34,005 nt of DNA from positions 1 through 34,005 of the forward strand of contig JBBAFS010000008.1 in assembly GCA_041655255.1 (NCBI GenBank). Reading direction: 5' to 3'. Every line of letters begins with the position of its first letter. Within the stretch, counting starts at the first letter, position 1. The position numbers were made by a program, and so were the translations under genes. The DNA is from JBBAFS01 sp041655255 (GTDB taxonomy: Bacteria; Spirochaetota; Spirochaetia; Sphaerochaetales; Sphaerochaetaceae). Below are positions 1 through 7,953 of this stretch, piece by piece. The notes below the pieces were generated by a model. It was given only the letters and a program-made list of their open reading frames with translations. It was not told the origin of the DNA and searched no databases.

Positions 1-288
1 GGAACAGGAACGGAGAGTCCTCAACATGGAACTTCGGTTACTGTCCATTATACAGGGACTTTGATCGATGGGAAAATGTTCGATAGTTCAATTGCACGCG
101 GAGAGCCTACCGAATTTGCTGTTGGGCAAGTTATTGAAGGGTGGAACGAGGCTCTTGTAACGATGAAAAAAGGGGAAAAAAGAACTCTTATTATTCCACC
201 TGAGCTTGGTTATGGTCGTCAAGGATTCCCTGGAGTTATCCCGCCCAACTCTTTTCTTATTTTCGACGTTGAGTTAATCGACTTTTAA
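1..288 (+). CDS. FKBP-type peptidyl-prolyl cis-trans isomerase (3' part)
   Basis: The reading frame is open from the first base, so the 5' end lies outside the window; 95 codons and the TAA stop are present. The visible part is an almost complete FKBP domain. It has VHYTGTLIDGKMFDSS near the start, then GQVIEGW, MKKGEKRTLIIPPELGYG and the closing IPPNSFLIFDVEL strand. FKBPs catalyse cis-trans isomerisation of X-Pro bonds during protein folding. The aromatic residues expected in the active-site pocket are present (Y, F/D of GKMFD, W of EGW, Y of GYG, F of the last strand). Whether the protein is secreted or has an N-terminal dimerisation domain cannot be seen. The stop is 6 nt before radA, so the two are probably co-transcribed. 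Confidence 0.93.
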   Translation, partial: GTGTESPQHGTSVTVHYTGTLIDGKMFDSSIARGEPTEFAVGQVIEGWNEALVTMKKGEKRTLIIPPELGYGRQGFPGVIPPNSFLIFDVELIDF

Positions 289-294
289 GGAACA

Positions 295-1665
295 ATGAAG
301 AACGTTACTCTCCAATATACATGTAGTGAATGTGGCCGGACCGAGTCAAAATGGCTCGGTCGCTGCCCAGAATGTGGCTCTTGGAACTCCTTTAGTGAAG
401 AAGTTGTCTCTAAAAAAGGAGCGAGTCGCTCTAAAGATAAAGTTAGCGACACTAACAAATCGCAAGTTGTTGTGCTATCAGAAGTTACGCAGTCTGATGA
501 CTTTAGGTTTTCTTCGGGAAATCTTGAATTCGACCGAGTATTAGGCGGTGGAATCATGAGTGAAGGGACCGTCCTTTTAGGAGGAGAGCCTGGTATTGGT
601 AAATCGACGCTGATGTTACACATCCTTGGTACCATACAACACAAACACGTGTTGTATGTATCAGGAGAAGAATCGTTACGACAAGTTCATGCTCGAGCTT
701 TGCGTATTGGGGTGAACCTCGATCAGATACATCTGTATACCAATACCGACTTAGATGCTCTTACTCACCTTCTTAGAACTAAAACATATGATGTCGTTGT
801 TATCGATTCTCTACAAACACTACACAGTAGTGAGCTACCTTCAGCTGCAGCAAGTGTAAATCAGATGAGAATGTGTACTATGGAGCTTACCGATTTGGCT
901 AAACAACTTGGTATAGCTCTGTTTCTCATTGGCCATATCACCAAAGAGGGAAACATAGCAGGGCCTAAAGCGATTGAACATATGGTGGACACCGTTCTCT
1001 ATTTTGAACAAGCCACCAGCGGAGTGCGTCTTATTCGTGCTGTAAAGAACCGCTTTGGAAGTGTCGATGAGATTGGCATCTTTTTGATGACTGATACAGG
1101 GTTACAAAGTGTTACCAATCCTATTGGATTCTTTTTAAGTGAACGTCGTAGTGGAGATCTCCCTTCTGGTATCGCTTTTAGTGCTGTTGTAGAGGGATCT
1201 CGTACCTTTATCGTTGAGATTCAAGCACTAGTGGTCCCCTCTAAATCGGGGTATTCACGAGTCTATTCTGAACGAATCGATACAGCTCGGGTGACCCGTA
1301 TTGCAGCTGTGTTAGAACGTCATGCCCAAATTCCTTTATCTGATAAAGATATCTACGTAAATGTTGGTGGCGGTATTAAACTTACTGAAGTAGCAATTGA
1401 ACTCCCTTTAGCTTTAGCACTATTTTCAGCTGCTAGTTCAATTGCCCTTGATCATACGCTTATGAGCTTTGGAGAACTCTCACTAGCTGGAGAAATACGA
1501 CCTGTAGGATTTTCCGAAAGACGAGTAAAGGGGTCTACTGACTTGGGATTTAATACCATCATTGCTCCCACAGCGATGAAGTTTTCTCCCGATCTCATGA
1601 TTCGTCATAGTGACACCATCAAAGATGCAATTCACATAGTAAAACAGATGAACAGCCCTAAGTAA
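295..1665 (+). CDS. radA: DNA repair protein RadA (Sms)
   Basis: RadA is a RecA-like DnaB-type helicase that helps branch migration of recombination intermediates. The 456 residues match the usual family length and order. There is an N-terminal zinc finger (C10, C13, C24, C27, with the WLGRCPECGSW signature), and a Walker A GEPGIGKST at 97-105. Walker B VVVID is at 167-171 and the RadA-specific KNRFG motif at 251-255. A C-terminal Lon-protease-like domain runs from about residue 290 and contains VNVGGGIKL and the SLAGEIRPV stretch; this domain is structural rather than proteolytic in RadA. The ATG is preceded by AAGGA at a good distance and lies 6 nt after the FKBP stop. Confidence 0.97.
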   Translation: MKNVTLQYTCSECGRTESKWLGRCPECGSWNSFSEEVVSKKGASRSKDKVSDTNKSQVVVLSEVTQSDDFRFSSGNLEFDRVLGGGIMSEGTVLLGGEPGIGKSTLMLHILGTIQHKHVLYVSGEESLRQVHARALRIGVNLDQIHLYTNTDLDALTHLLRTKTYDVVVIDSLQTLHSSELPSAAASVNQMRMCTMELTDLAKQLGIALFLIGHITKEGNIAGPKAIEHMVDTVLYFEQATSGVRLIRAVKNRFGSVDEIGIFLMTDTGLQSVTNPIGFFLSERRSGDLPSGIAFSAVVEGSRTFIVEIQALVVPSKSGYSRVYSERIDTARVTRIAAVLERHAQIPLSDKDIYVNVGGGIKLTEVAIELPLALALFSAASSIALDHTLMSFGELSLAGEIRPVGFSERRVKGSTDLGFNTIIAPTAMKFSPDLMIRHSDTIKDAIHIVKQMNSPK

Positions 1666-1817
1666 GGCTTCCTAACTAATACATCTATTACATATATTTC
1701 TCACATCTCATGATTGTTTCAGAAAAGTATTAAAAAGTATTAATTACTTTCACACAAATAAGTTAGTAAACAAAAGTAAATTCATACTATTTAGTTAGCA
1801 TTCCTAATAAAGGGGTA

Positions 1818-3020
1818 TTAGCCACCTGAAGCCAGTGTTCGCACTAATACTGGGAAAGCAATGAAGGTCCCAATAGAGGCAAAGATGCTAGTGGTCATAA
1901 AGAGCATCAAAGCGTGGATTATACGGTTAGAAAACCACCCTTTGAACCGAGCGATGTCATCATTTATTCCTTCAAAATCTCTCACTCGTGGCTTACGTAC
2001 ACTCGCTTCAACTAATGCAGCGACCATCCCAACTCCTAAGGTAGGGCTTAAGGCTGTAACTGGGGCAGCAAGCATCGATATTATAATCGTTATTGGGTGA
2101 GCTAAAGAGAGAAGAGCGGCAAGACCTGTGAGAGAGGAGTTAAGAATAAACCAATATAAGAACATCTTGATTCCTTGGTCCCAGCCACTGAAAAAGAACC
2201 CACTAGCGATAAGGGCAACAAGAAGAATCACTACTGTCCAAGAGACAATCTTTCCCACCTTACTTGGTGGAGGTAAATAGGTGAGGGCAGCTGTATCAGC
2301 ATCAACTTCTTGAGCATCGAGTTTTCTCATATGTTCCACTAAACCAGGAACGTGACCAGCACCAACAACAGCAACAATGCGTGATCCTTGAGCTTCATAG
2401 ATATTGGTTGCTAAATATTGATCTCTCTCATCAATAAGGACTCTCTTTATTGTTGGAAGTTCTTCAGCCATCTCCTCTAATAAGGTTTGTAACACATCGG
2501 TCTCTTTAAGACGCTCTAACTCTTCAACTGTAATCTCTTCTGAAGAGAACACTGAAGCTAATAGGGCCGAAATAAGTTTTGCTTTATTATATAAACTAGA
2601 GAGTCCCCAAGCTCTTTTAAAGGTTGTTTGAATTTCACGATCACACAAAGAGAGAGCAATGCCCTTCTCTTGGGCTAACTCAGCAGCTTTCATAATCTCA
2701 TCACCAGGAAGAACCCCAAGTTGATCTCCTAGCCTTCGTTGATACGATGAAAGAGCCATGTTTGCTAAAAGGAGGAATCCTTTGTTCTCTTTAATAACTG
2801 ATGTTAAGTTTAAGTTTTCCCAACTTTGCTTTTGTGTTCGAGAGGCAAAACGTCCTTCATCAAGTTCAACACAGATACGATCAGGCTCAATCTCTTCAAT
2901 AACTGAAATAACCTCATCGACACTTTGTTGGGAAACGTGAGCAGTTCCAACTAAATAAATCTCTTTTCCATCCGAGCAGGTGATTTTTGTTATTGTGTCG
3001 CTTAACTGTTCAAGTTTCAT
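1818..3020 (-). CDS. TraB/PrgY-family membrane protein
   Basis: This belongs to the TraB (TIKI-related) family, named after enterococcal PrgY/TraB, which limits pheromone activity. The cellular role in other bacteria is not settled. The soluble N-terminal domain shows the family motifs GTAHVS at about 25-30, CVELDEGRF at 50-58, LCDREI at 126-131 and GAGHVPG at 220-226, with conserved His and Glu residues of the putative metalloprotease-like site. After about residue 255 there are four or five hydrophobic segments, so it is an inner-membrane protein. The frame is open upstream to 3089, but GGAGG sits 5 nt before the ATG at 3020 and a promoter lies inside the longer frame, so the short start (400 aa) is chosen. 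It is divergent from the lysO-like gene. Confidence 0.85.
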   Translation of the reverse strand: MKLEQLSDTITKITCSDGKEIYLVGTAHVSQQSVDEVISVIEEIEPDRICVELDEGRFASRTQKQSWENLNLTSVIKENKGFLLLANMALSSYQRRLGDQLGVLPGDEIMKAAELAQEKGIALSLCDREIQTTFKRAWGLSSLYNKAKLISALLASVFSSEEITVEELERLKETDVLQTLLEEMAEELPTIKRVLIDERDQYLATNIYEAQGSRIVAVVGAGHVPGLVEHMRKLDAQEVDADTAALTYLPPPSKVGKIVSWTVVILLVALIASGFFFSGWDQGIKMFLYWFILNSSLTGLAALLSLAHPITIIISMLAAPVTALSPTLGVGMVAALVEASVRKPRVRDFEGINDDIARFKGWFSNRIIHALMLFMTTSIFASIGTFIAFPVLVRTLASGG

Positions 3021-3041
3021 CATCGCCTCCAACCTGGTACA

Positions 3042-3070
3042 AATATAACGGTGATGTGAAAAAGGTACAA
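3042..3070 (-). promoter_or_regulatory. Probable promoter of the TraB-family gene
   Basis: On the minus strand TTGTAC (3065-3070) is followed after 17 nt by TATATT (3042-3047). The predicted transcript starts near 3035, just before the GGAGG site used by the ATG at 3020. The -35 match is weak and the -10 good. Confidence 0.5.
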
Positions 3071-3078
3071 CCTGCAGG

Positions 3079-3106
3079 TTGAGTAACAAAGACTCTTTGA
3101 GATATT
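3079..3106 (+). promoter_or_regulatory. Possible promoter of the lysO-like gene (leaderless start)
   Basis: TTGAGT (3079-3084), 16 nt, GATATT (3101-3106). The ATG at 3115 is only 8 nt after the -10 and has no Shine-Dalgarno, so the mRNA would be leaderless or nearly so. Each box matches consensus at four of six positions. Confidence 0.35.
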
Positions 3107-3114
3107 CTCATCAT

Positions 3115-4035
3115 ATGCAAACACTGGTGTACCTACTTCAACTCTTTCTCTCGTTAGCTATTGGGGCTCTTGTTGCCTTTGGTTTTGGAAAAGAACGCTT
3201 TCATCTTTTCACACATAAACTCTTAGATATTGTCCTATATGCTTTATTGTTTCTTATGGGGGTAAACACTTCCCAGATTCCAGATATTCGAAAAAACCTT
3301 GCCACCATTGGAGTAGACGCCTTAGTGGCAACAGTGTGTATTACAATTGGAGTAGTCATCTCATCAGCTTTATTAGCATTACTGCTTTCACACAGAGTGA
3401 GTAAAAAAGAGCGAGTAAGACAAAAATTATCATTAAGTCGACTTCGAACCCCTTTAACAATGATAGGAGCTGTTGCCCTTGGTATAATATTAGGAGCAAC
3501 TACTACACTATTTTCATGGTTTGAGAGCTCTTTAATTTCGTATGTTCTTTTTGGTTTACTCTTTTTTGTCGGAATGCAGATGGTACAACAAGAGATAAAG
3601 CTCCTTCCACTTCTTAAATCACCGTTAATGATTCTGCTTCCTATCTCAACAATCGTTGGGACATATATAGGGGCAATTGGTTTTTCACTCGTCAGTTCAT
3701 ACTCAATAGTTGAATCGTGTGCCTTAGCTTCGGGCTTTGGGTGGTACTCCTTAAGTGGAGTGATGATCAGTAGCTTAGGCTATCCAACCCTAGGGACACT
3801 CTCTTTTTTAAGTAATCTCTTTCGTGAAACATTCTCTTTTGTCCTTATCCCATTTTTGGCTACCCTCAGTGGGGCATCGTTTTCTTCCATTAGTTTAGCT
3901 GGGGCAACAAGTATGGATGTTACTCTTCCAGTGTTAAAAAAGAGTTTAGGGGAGAGTGTTATCCCCTTAGCAATTAGTCATGGAGTGATTTTAACTTTCG
4001 TAGCGCCGTTTATTATTCCGCTATGGTTTGTATAG
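3115..4035 (+). CDS. lysO: LysO-family lysine exporter
   Basis: The protein is about 306 aa and highly hydrophobic, with roughly eight membrane segments, and matches the LysO (YbjE, DUF340) family. E. coli LysO exports L-lysine and the toxic analogue thialysine. Family features seen are the paired N-terminal helices with LLFLMGVNTSQ, the second half starting at MIGAVALGIILG, the conserved block GFGWYSLSGVMISSLG, the FLSNLFRE segment, and near the C-terminus GATSMDVTLP with acidic Asp in the membrane, then ISHGVILTF. The frame is open back to a TTG at 3079, but the ATG at 3115 gives the usual length and places the first helix directly after the N-terminus. There is no Shine-Dalgarno. The 3' end overlaps the opposite gene by 23 bp. 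Confidence 0.85.
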   Translation: MQTLVYLLQLFLSLAIGALVAFGFGKERFHLFTHKLLDIVLYALLFLMGVNTSQIPDIRKNLATIGVDALVATVCITIGVVISSALLALLLSHRVSKKERVRQKLSLSRLRTPLTMIGAVALGIILGATTTLFSWFESSLISYVLFGLLFFVGMQMVQQEIKLLPLLKSPLMILLPISTIVGTYIGAIGFSLVSSYSIVESCALASGFGWYSLSGVMISSLGYPTLGTLSFLSNLFRETFSFVLIPFLATLSGASFSSISLAGATSMDVTLPVLKKSLGESVIPLAISHGVILTFVAPFIIPLWFV

Positions 4036-4441
4036 GTGTGAAAAATTGAGTCACGATTTCAAATCGACTCTCTTTAAACAATCTGACAACAAGGTGTTTT
4101 TGTGCAACTTGTGGTAATCGAATATCAGTAATGAAGGTATATAACAGAGGCAGTAGTTGCTCTCCTGATTGCAAAGCTGAAACATCTTGGTAAAAGAGGT
4201 ATCTCCCTTCCTTAAGTGCTCCAACGTGTTGTTGTACATCATCGTTTGTTTTGTACATGGAAGAGTCGACACTAAATGTATACACATCACTCTCTCTTAT
4301 TGCGTTAAGTAATAACACTCCTTCATCGGCAATCTCTAAAGAATCAACAAAGGAGAGAAGTTGATCAAAAGCAGGGCCAACCTGTTGAGGGACATCGAAG
4401 CGATGGTTATAGTGTATACTTTGTTGAAGATGTAGGACCAT
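4013..4441 (-). CDS. Hypothetical protein (142 aa)
   Basis: I do not recognise this gene. It encodes 142 aa from ATG at 4441, has no signal peptide, membrane segment or cysteine, and reads as a mixed alpha/beta soluble protein. It is real rather than a shadow because it fills an otherwise empty 400-bp gap and its composition is protein-like. It converges on lysO with a 23-bp 3' overlap and is divergent from the metallopeptidase gene: the two ATGs share the palindrome CATG. No Shine-Dalgarno is present; a weak -10 (TACACT, 4449-4454) lies 7 nt upstream, which would make it leaderless. The frame continues upstream to 4582, but only antisense to the neighbour, so that extension is not used. Confidence 0.55.
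   Translation of the reverse strand: MVLHLQQSIHYNHRFDVPQQVGPAFDQLLSFVDSLEIADEGVLLLNAIRESDVYTFSVDSSMYKTNDDVQQHVGALKEGRYLFYQDVSALQSGEQLLPLLYTFITDIRLPQVAQKHLVVRLFKESRFEIVTQFFTPIQTIAE
4385..4413 (+). promoter_or_regulatory. Probable promoter of the YgjP-type gene
   Basis: TTGAGG (4385-4390), 17 nt, TATAGT (4408-4413). The predicted start near 4420 gives a leader of about 20 nt. The promoter lies inside the first codons of the divergent 142-aa gene. Confidence 0.5.
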
Positions 4442-5162
4442 GAACGAAAGTGTAGACAAAACATACAAAAAAGTACAGTACACATTGCAAAGAAAGAGGG
4501 GACTTAAAAGTCTTAGACTTCGAGTAAAAGATGATGGAAGGATCTTTGTCAGTGCCCCCTCTTTGTTACCGCTCTCACACATAGAGAGCTTTATCGACTC
4601 AAAACAGAAGTGGCTTACTCAAAGAGTCGAACAACTAGCACAATTAGAACCACCTCTCAAAGAACACACCTACAAAGATGGTGATGAGTTTCTCTTTTTA
4701 GGAGAGAAAAAGAGCCTTATAGTAATAGAAGGTACTACTATTGATGATTATGTAGAGTTAAAGGGGTCTCAATTGATTGTATATACGAGTTCTCGAGCTT
4801 CAAAAAAAAGAGTGAAAGATCTCATTTCAACATGGTATACCCAAGAGGGACTATCTTTGTATACCGCCCAAGTAAAGAAGTGGATAAATCTATTAGGGAT
4901 AACAAAGCCCTATACCATTCAGATGGCAAATCTACCTAAAAGACTAGGTAGTTGTTCACATAAAGGTGTACTCACCTTTAGTCTTCGGTCGCTGATGTTG
5001 CCCCCCTCTTTAATGACATACATAGCTTTACACGAAGTAGCACACCTGATCCACTTTAACCACAGTCCACAGTTTAAACAGCTTTTAAGCCAATACATGG
5101 ACGATTGGGAGCAAAGAAGAGAAAGCATCAACTTATTACGTTTTCAAATAAAGGGACTTTGA
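4440..5162 (+). CDS. YgjP/WLM-type M48-like metal-dependent hydrolase
   Basis: The 240-aa protein matches the YgjP-like (DUF45, SprT-related) zinc-hydrolase family. An N-terminal beta domain has the usual RGLKSLRLRV and VSAP pattern, followed by a helical part and then the zinc site HEVAHLIHFNHS. There H198 and H202 (with catalytic E199) and H208 would bind the metal, with FKQLL after it. RLGSC before the site is also typical. The family is found in most bacteria, sometimes beside restriction systems, and its substrate is not established. No signal peptide is present, so it should be cytosolic. The ATG overlaps the divergent ATG at CATG; an AGGA lies only 2-3 nt upstream, closer than normal. 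The flavodiiron gene follows after 48 nt. Confidence 0.82.
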   Translation: MNESVDKTYKKVQYTLQRKRGLKSLRLRVKDDGRIFVSAPSLLPLSHIESFIDSKQKWLTQRVEQLAQLEPPLKEHTYKDGDEFLFLGEKKSLIVIEGTTIDDYVELKGSQLIVYTSSRASKKRVKDLISTWYTQEGLSLYTAQVKKWINLLGITKPYTIQMANLPKRLGSCSHKGVLTFSLRSLMLPPSLMTYIALHEVAHLIHFNHSPQFKQLLSQYMDDWEQRRESINLLRFQIKGL

Positions 5163-5210
5163 ATTTGTGATGAGATGGAAGATAATAACAGCAGAATAGA
5201 AGGAGGGTAT

Positions 5211-6425
5211 ATGAAACCTGATAAAATAGTAGACGGGGTATATAGAGTAGCTGCAGCTGTAGGTGAAAAGGACCTGTTTGAAGGAATATGGCCCATCGAT
5301 AACGGTGTTATGCTCAACTCATATGTTGTTCAAGGGAGTGAGAAAACAGCATTCATCGATTTGGTGAAAGATTGGGACGGTGCTTTGAGCACTGTTGAAA
5401 AACAACTCGCTGAGTTAGATGTAACCATCGAGAGCCTCGATTATCTTATACTCAATCACATGGAACCAGATCACACTGGATCGTTAGGTGAAGTGTTTAA
5501 GCGTAATCCGAACATCCAAATCGTATGTACTAAAAAAGCCGAAGCTTTGGTGAATACATTTTATAACATTTACGATCACATCCACGTGGTTGTAGATGGA
5601 GATACGATCGATCTTGGTGGAAAGACCTTGGTGTTTTATGAAACACCAAATATCCACTGGCCCGAAACCATGATGACGTATCTATTGGAAGATAAGATAC
5701 TCTTCTCCTGCGACGCTTTTGGTTCATTTGGCCGTTATGAGCACGCTTTTGATGATGAGTTAACCCAACAAGAGTGGGATCTCCTTATACCAGAGACTCA
5801 ACGCTATTATGCAAACATTGTTTCAACCTTTAGCCCTTTTGTAATAAAAGGAATTGAAAAGCTCGCTTCACTCGATATTCAAGTTGTAGCTCCTTCACAC
5901 GGAGTAATCTGGCGAGAAGATCCACAAAAGATTATTGGACTATATAACGACTATGCACATTGGATGAATGGCCCTGCAAATAAAGAGGTCACCTTTATCT
6001 ACAGTACGATGTATGGAAATACAGCAGCATTAGTCGATCTTATTAAAACAACGTTAGAAGATGAGGGAGTTGTGGTTCATCTGCACCAAGTGCCTCAAGA
6101 GCACGTATCGTATGTCCTCTCTTCAGCATGGAGATCAAGTGGTCTTGTTATTGGCATGCCCACCTATGAGTACAGAATGTTCCCACCGATGTACCACGTG
6201 CTAGACATTCTCGATCGTAGCCACCTCAAAAATAGAAAAGTTATCCGTTTTGGTTCATATGGGTGGTCTGGCGGGGCACAAAAACAGTTTGAGCCATTTA
6301 TCGACTCACTCAAATGGGACAAACTTGGTGTCATTGAGTACCAAGGAGCACCCAGTGAAGAGGATAAACAGAAAGCTGTAGAAGCAGCCAAAGCTCTTGC
6401 ACAAGCTGTGAAAGAGTGGAATTAA
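5211..6425 (+). CDS. Flavodiiron protein (A-type flavoprotein, O2/NO reductase)
   Basis: Class A flavodiiron proteins reduce O2 to water and/or NO to N2O in anaerobes, taking electrons from rubredoxin or a similar donor. From the ATG at 5211 (AGGAGG 4-5 nt upstream) the protein has 404 aa, the standard size. The N-terminal metallo-beta-lactamase-like domain carries the diiron ligands H83-x-E85-x-D87 (HMEPDH, with H88 non-ligating as usual), H149, D168 and H230. The C-terminal flavodoxin domain starts near 256 with the FMN phosphate loop YSTMYGNTA at 264-272 and the GMPTYE segment. No rubredoxin or NAD(P)H oxidoreductase domain is fused and none lies next door. The gene fits an oxygen-sensitive lifestyle. 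It abuts pepD with one base between the stops. Confidence 0.95.
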   Translation: MKPDKIVDGVYRVAAAVGEKDLFEGIWPIDNGVMLNSYVVQGSEKTAFIDLVKDWDGALSTVEKQLAELDVTIESLDYLILNHMEPDHTGSLGEVFKRNPNIQIVCTKKAEALVNTFYNIYDHIHVVVDGDTIDLGGKTLVFYETPNIHWPETMMTYLLEDKILFSCDAFGSFGRYEHAFDDELTQQEWDLLIPETQRYYANIVSTFSPFVIKGIEKLASLDIQVVAPSHGVIWREDPQKIIGLYNDYAHWMNGPANKEVTFIYSTMYGNTAALVDLIKTTLEDEGVVVHLHQVPQEHVSYVLSSAWRSSGLVIGMPTYEYRMFPPMYHVLDILDRSHLKNRKVIRFGSYGWSGGAQKQFEPFIDSLKWDKLGVIEYQGAPSEEDKQKAVEAAKALAQAVKEWN

Positions 6426-6426
6426 A

Positions 6427-7890
6427 CTACTGTATCTGAGTAAGTAAAGAACGGAGAAACAAGGCGATTCTCTCAGTCGATGAGATTGAGAGTCGCTCTT
6501 GTGTTGAGTGAACTCCCTCCATGGAAGGTCCAAAAGAGACCGAATCCATCCCATCTACTAATGAATTAATGATACCGCATTCTAATCCGGCATGAATCGC
6601 GGTAATTCTTGCTTTGCTCCCCATCGCTTTTTCCCAAGAAGCAGCACACATCTGTGCCAAAGCACTATGAGGGTTAGGCGTCCATGCAGGGTAGGCTCCA
6701 ACAATCTCTCCTTGAGCATCTGCAATATCAAAAGCCATCAAGCTGATGTTTGCAATATAATCACGAGCCGATTCAACAGCAGAGCGATGACTTGAAATGA
6801 CGCTGATTGAATCTTCTTTTGTCTCAATGATGGCTAAGTTAGACGAAGTCTCTACCATTCCTTCTATCGTATCACTCATTCGGTGAACTCCGTGAGGAGC
6901 CAGCAGTAGTGCTTTAATAATATTGTTACTGTGTGAAACAGAACTTCCCTTTGACACTTCTTCTTCAGAAGCGATGCAACGTACACTTATATCTGGATCG
7001 GCTAAAGCGAACTCTTTTTGAAGGGTCTTCTCAACTCTCTGAACAATGCCCTCTAAACGAGGGGCATCTTGTTTAGAAAGAGCAATCGTTGCACGTGCAA
7101 CAGAAGGAATCACATTTCTTTTTGTTCCCCCCTCAAGGCGTACGAGGTGAAACTCACATTCTTCCATTACACGATACAGTGTTCTTGCTAAGGATGTAAT
7201 GGCATTTGCTCTTTGGGTATGGATCTCAGCTCCACTATGACCACCAAGTAGTCCATCAACAACAATGGTATATAATGATAAAGAGCTGTCAATATCTTCA
7301 GTGTATCGTGGGATGAGGACATCGGTTTCGACTCCTCCAGCACAGCCAATATAAAAGACACCCTCTTCTTCACTATCTAAGTTAAGCATATATCTACTTT
7401 GAACTAACGAGGCATCTAAGCCAAAAGCACCTGTAAGGCCAGTCTCTTCTTCAACAGTAATAATAGCTTCAAGCGGTCCGTGTTGAGCCTCTGTATCACT
7501 AAACAGGTCTAACATTAAAGCAATGGCTATACCGTTATCTGCACCTAAAGAAGTCTTGTCGGCTTTGAGGTAATCACCATCACGAACTAACACTAAAGGG
7601 TCAGTTTCAAAGTTATGGTCACTCTCTTCTTCTTTTACACATACCATATCCATATGCCCTTGTAGGGCTACCATTGGAAGGCTTTCCATCCCTTTTGTTG
7701 CTGGCACCTTTATAACAAGGTTTCCAACTGAATCGACGTGGTATGTAAAGGAGTGTTTTTCAGCATACTCAATGAGGTAAGCGCGAATTGCCTCTTCGTT
7801 TCCAGATTCTCGAGGAATCTGTGTGATATCATAAAAATAATTCCACAACTTTTGCATCTGTAAGCCTTCAATAGCTTTTTTTGAACTCAT
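6427..7890 (-). CDS. pepD: Aminoacyl-histidine dipeptidase (M20C, PepD)
   Basis: PepD hydrolyses Xaa-His and many other dipeptides in the cytosol, using two zinc ions. The 487-aa length equals that of E. coli PepD. The M20 metal site is clear: H79 and D81 in GHMDMV, bridging D118 in LGADNG, catalytic E148 with ligand E149 in VEEETGL, and D172 in LNLDSEEE. A lid/dimerisation domain lies in the middle (LLGGHSGAEIH), and the last metal His is near HSTQE close to the C-terminus. GAGAGGG lies about 6 nt before the ATG. The next gene upstream on the same strand is the MATE transporter, but a -10 box just before pepD suggests its own promoter. Confidence 0.95.
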   Translation of the reverse strand: MSSKKAIEGLQMQKLWNYFYDITQIPRESGNEEAIRAYLIEYAEKHSFTYHVDSVGNLVIKVPATKGMESLPMVALQGHMDMVCVKEEESDHNFETDPLVLVRDGDYLKADKTSLGADNGIAIALMLDLFSDTEAQHGPLEAIITVEEETGLTGAFGLDASLVQSRYMLNLDSEEEGVFYIGCAGGVETDVLIPRYTEDIDSSLSLYTIVVDGLLGGHSGAEIHTQRANAITSLARTLYRVMEECEFHLVRLEGGTKRNVIPSVARATIALSKQDAPRLEGIVQRVEKTLQKEFALADPDISVRCIASEEEVSKGSSVSHSNNIIKALLLAPHGVHRMSDTIEGMVETSSNLAIIETKEDSISVISSHRSAVESARDYIANISLMAFDIADAQGEIVGAYPAWTPNPHSALAQMCAASWEKAMGSKARITAIHAGLECGIINSLVDGMDSVSFGPSMEGVHSTQERLSISSTERIALFLRSLLTQIQ

Positions 7891-7926
7891 GGCGGCCCTC
7901 TCTTTTAACGTTGCAACTGTACCATA

Positions 7927-7932
7927 ATTATA
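7927..7932 (-). promoter_or_regulatory. -10 box for pepD
   Basis: A perfect TATAAT on the minus strand lies about 37 nt before the pepD ATG; no good -35 is seen at normal spacing. Confidence 0.4.
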
Positions 7933-7953
7933 CTAAGTGAACCAGAGAAGAGC

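Noticed and set aside
285..644. Minus-strand frame over radA
   Set aside because: Antisense shadow of a highly conserved gene; no ribosome site or family pattern.
1666..1817. AT-rich 152-bp gap between radA and the TraB-family gene
   Set aside because: No convincing hairpin terminator, repeat or reading frame was found.
3021..3089. 22-23 residue N-terminal extension of the TraB-family protein
   Set aside because: A promoter and a GGAGG site lie inside it, and the family begins after them.
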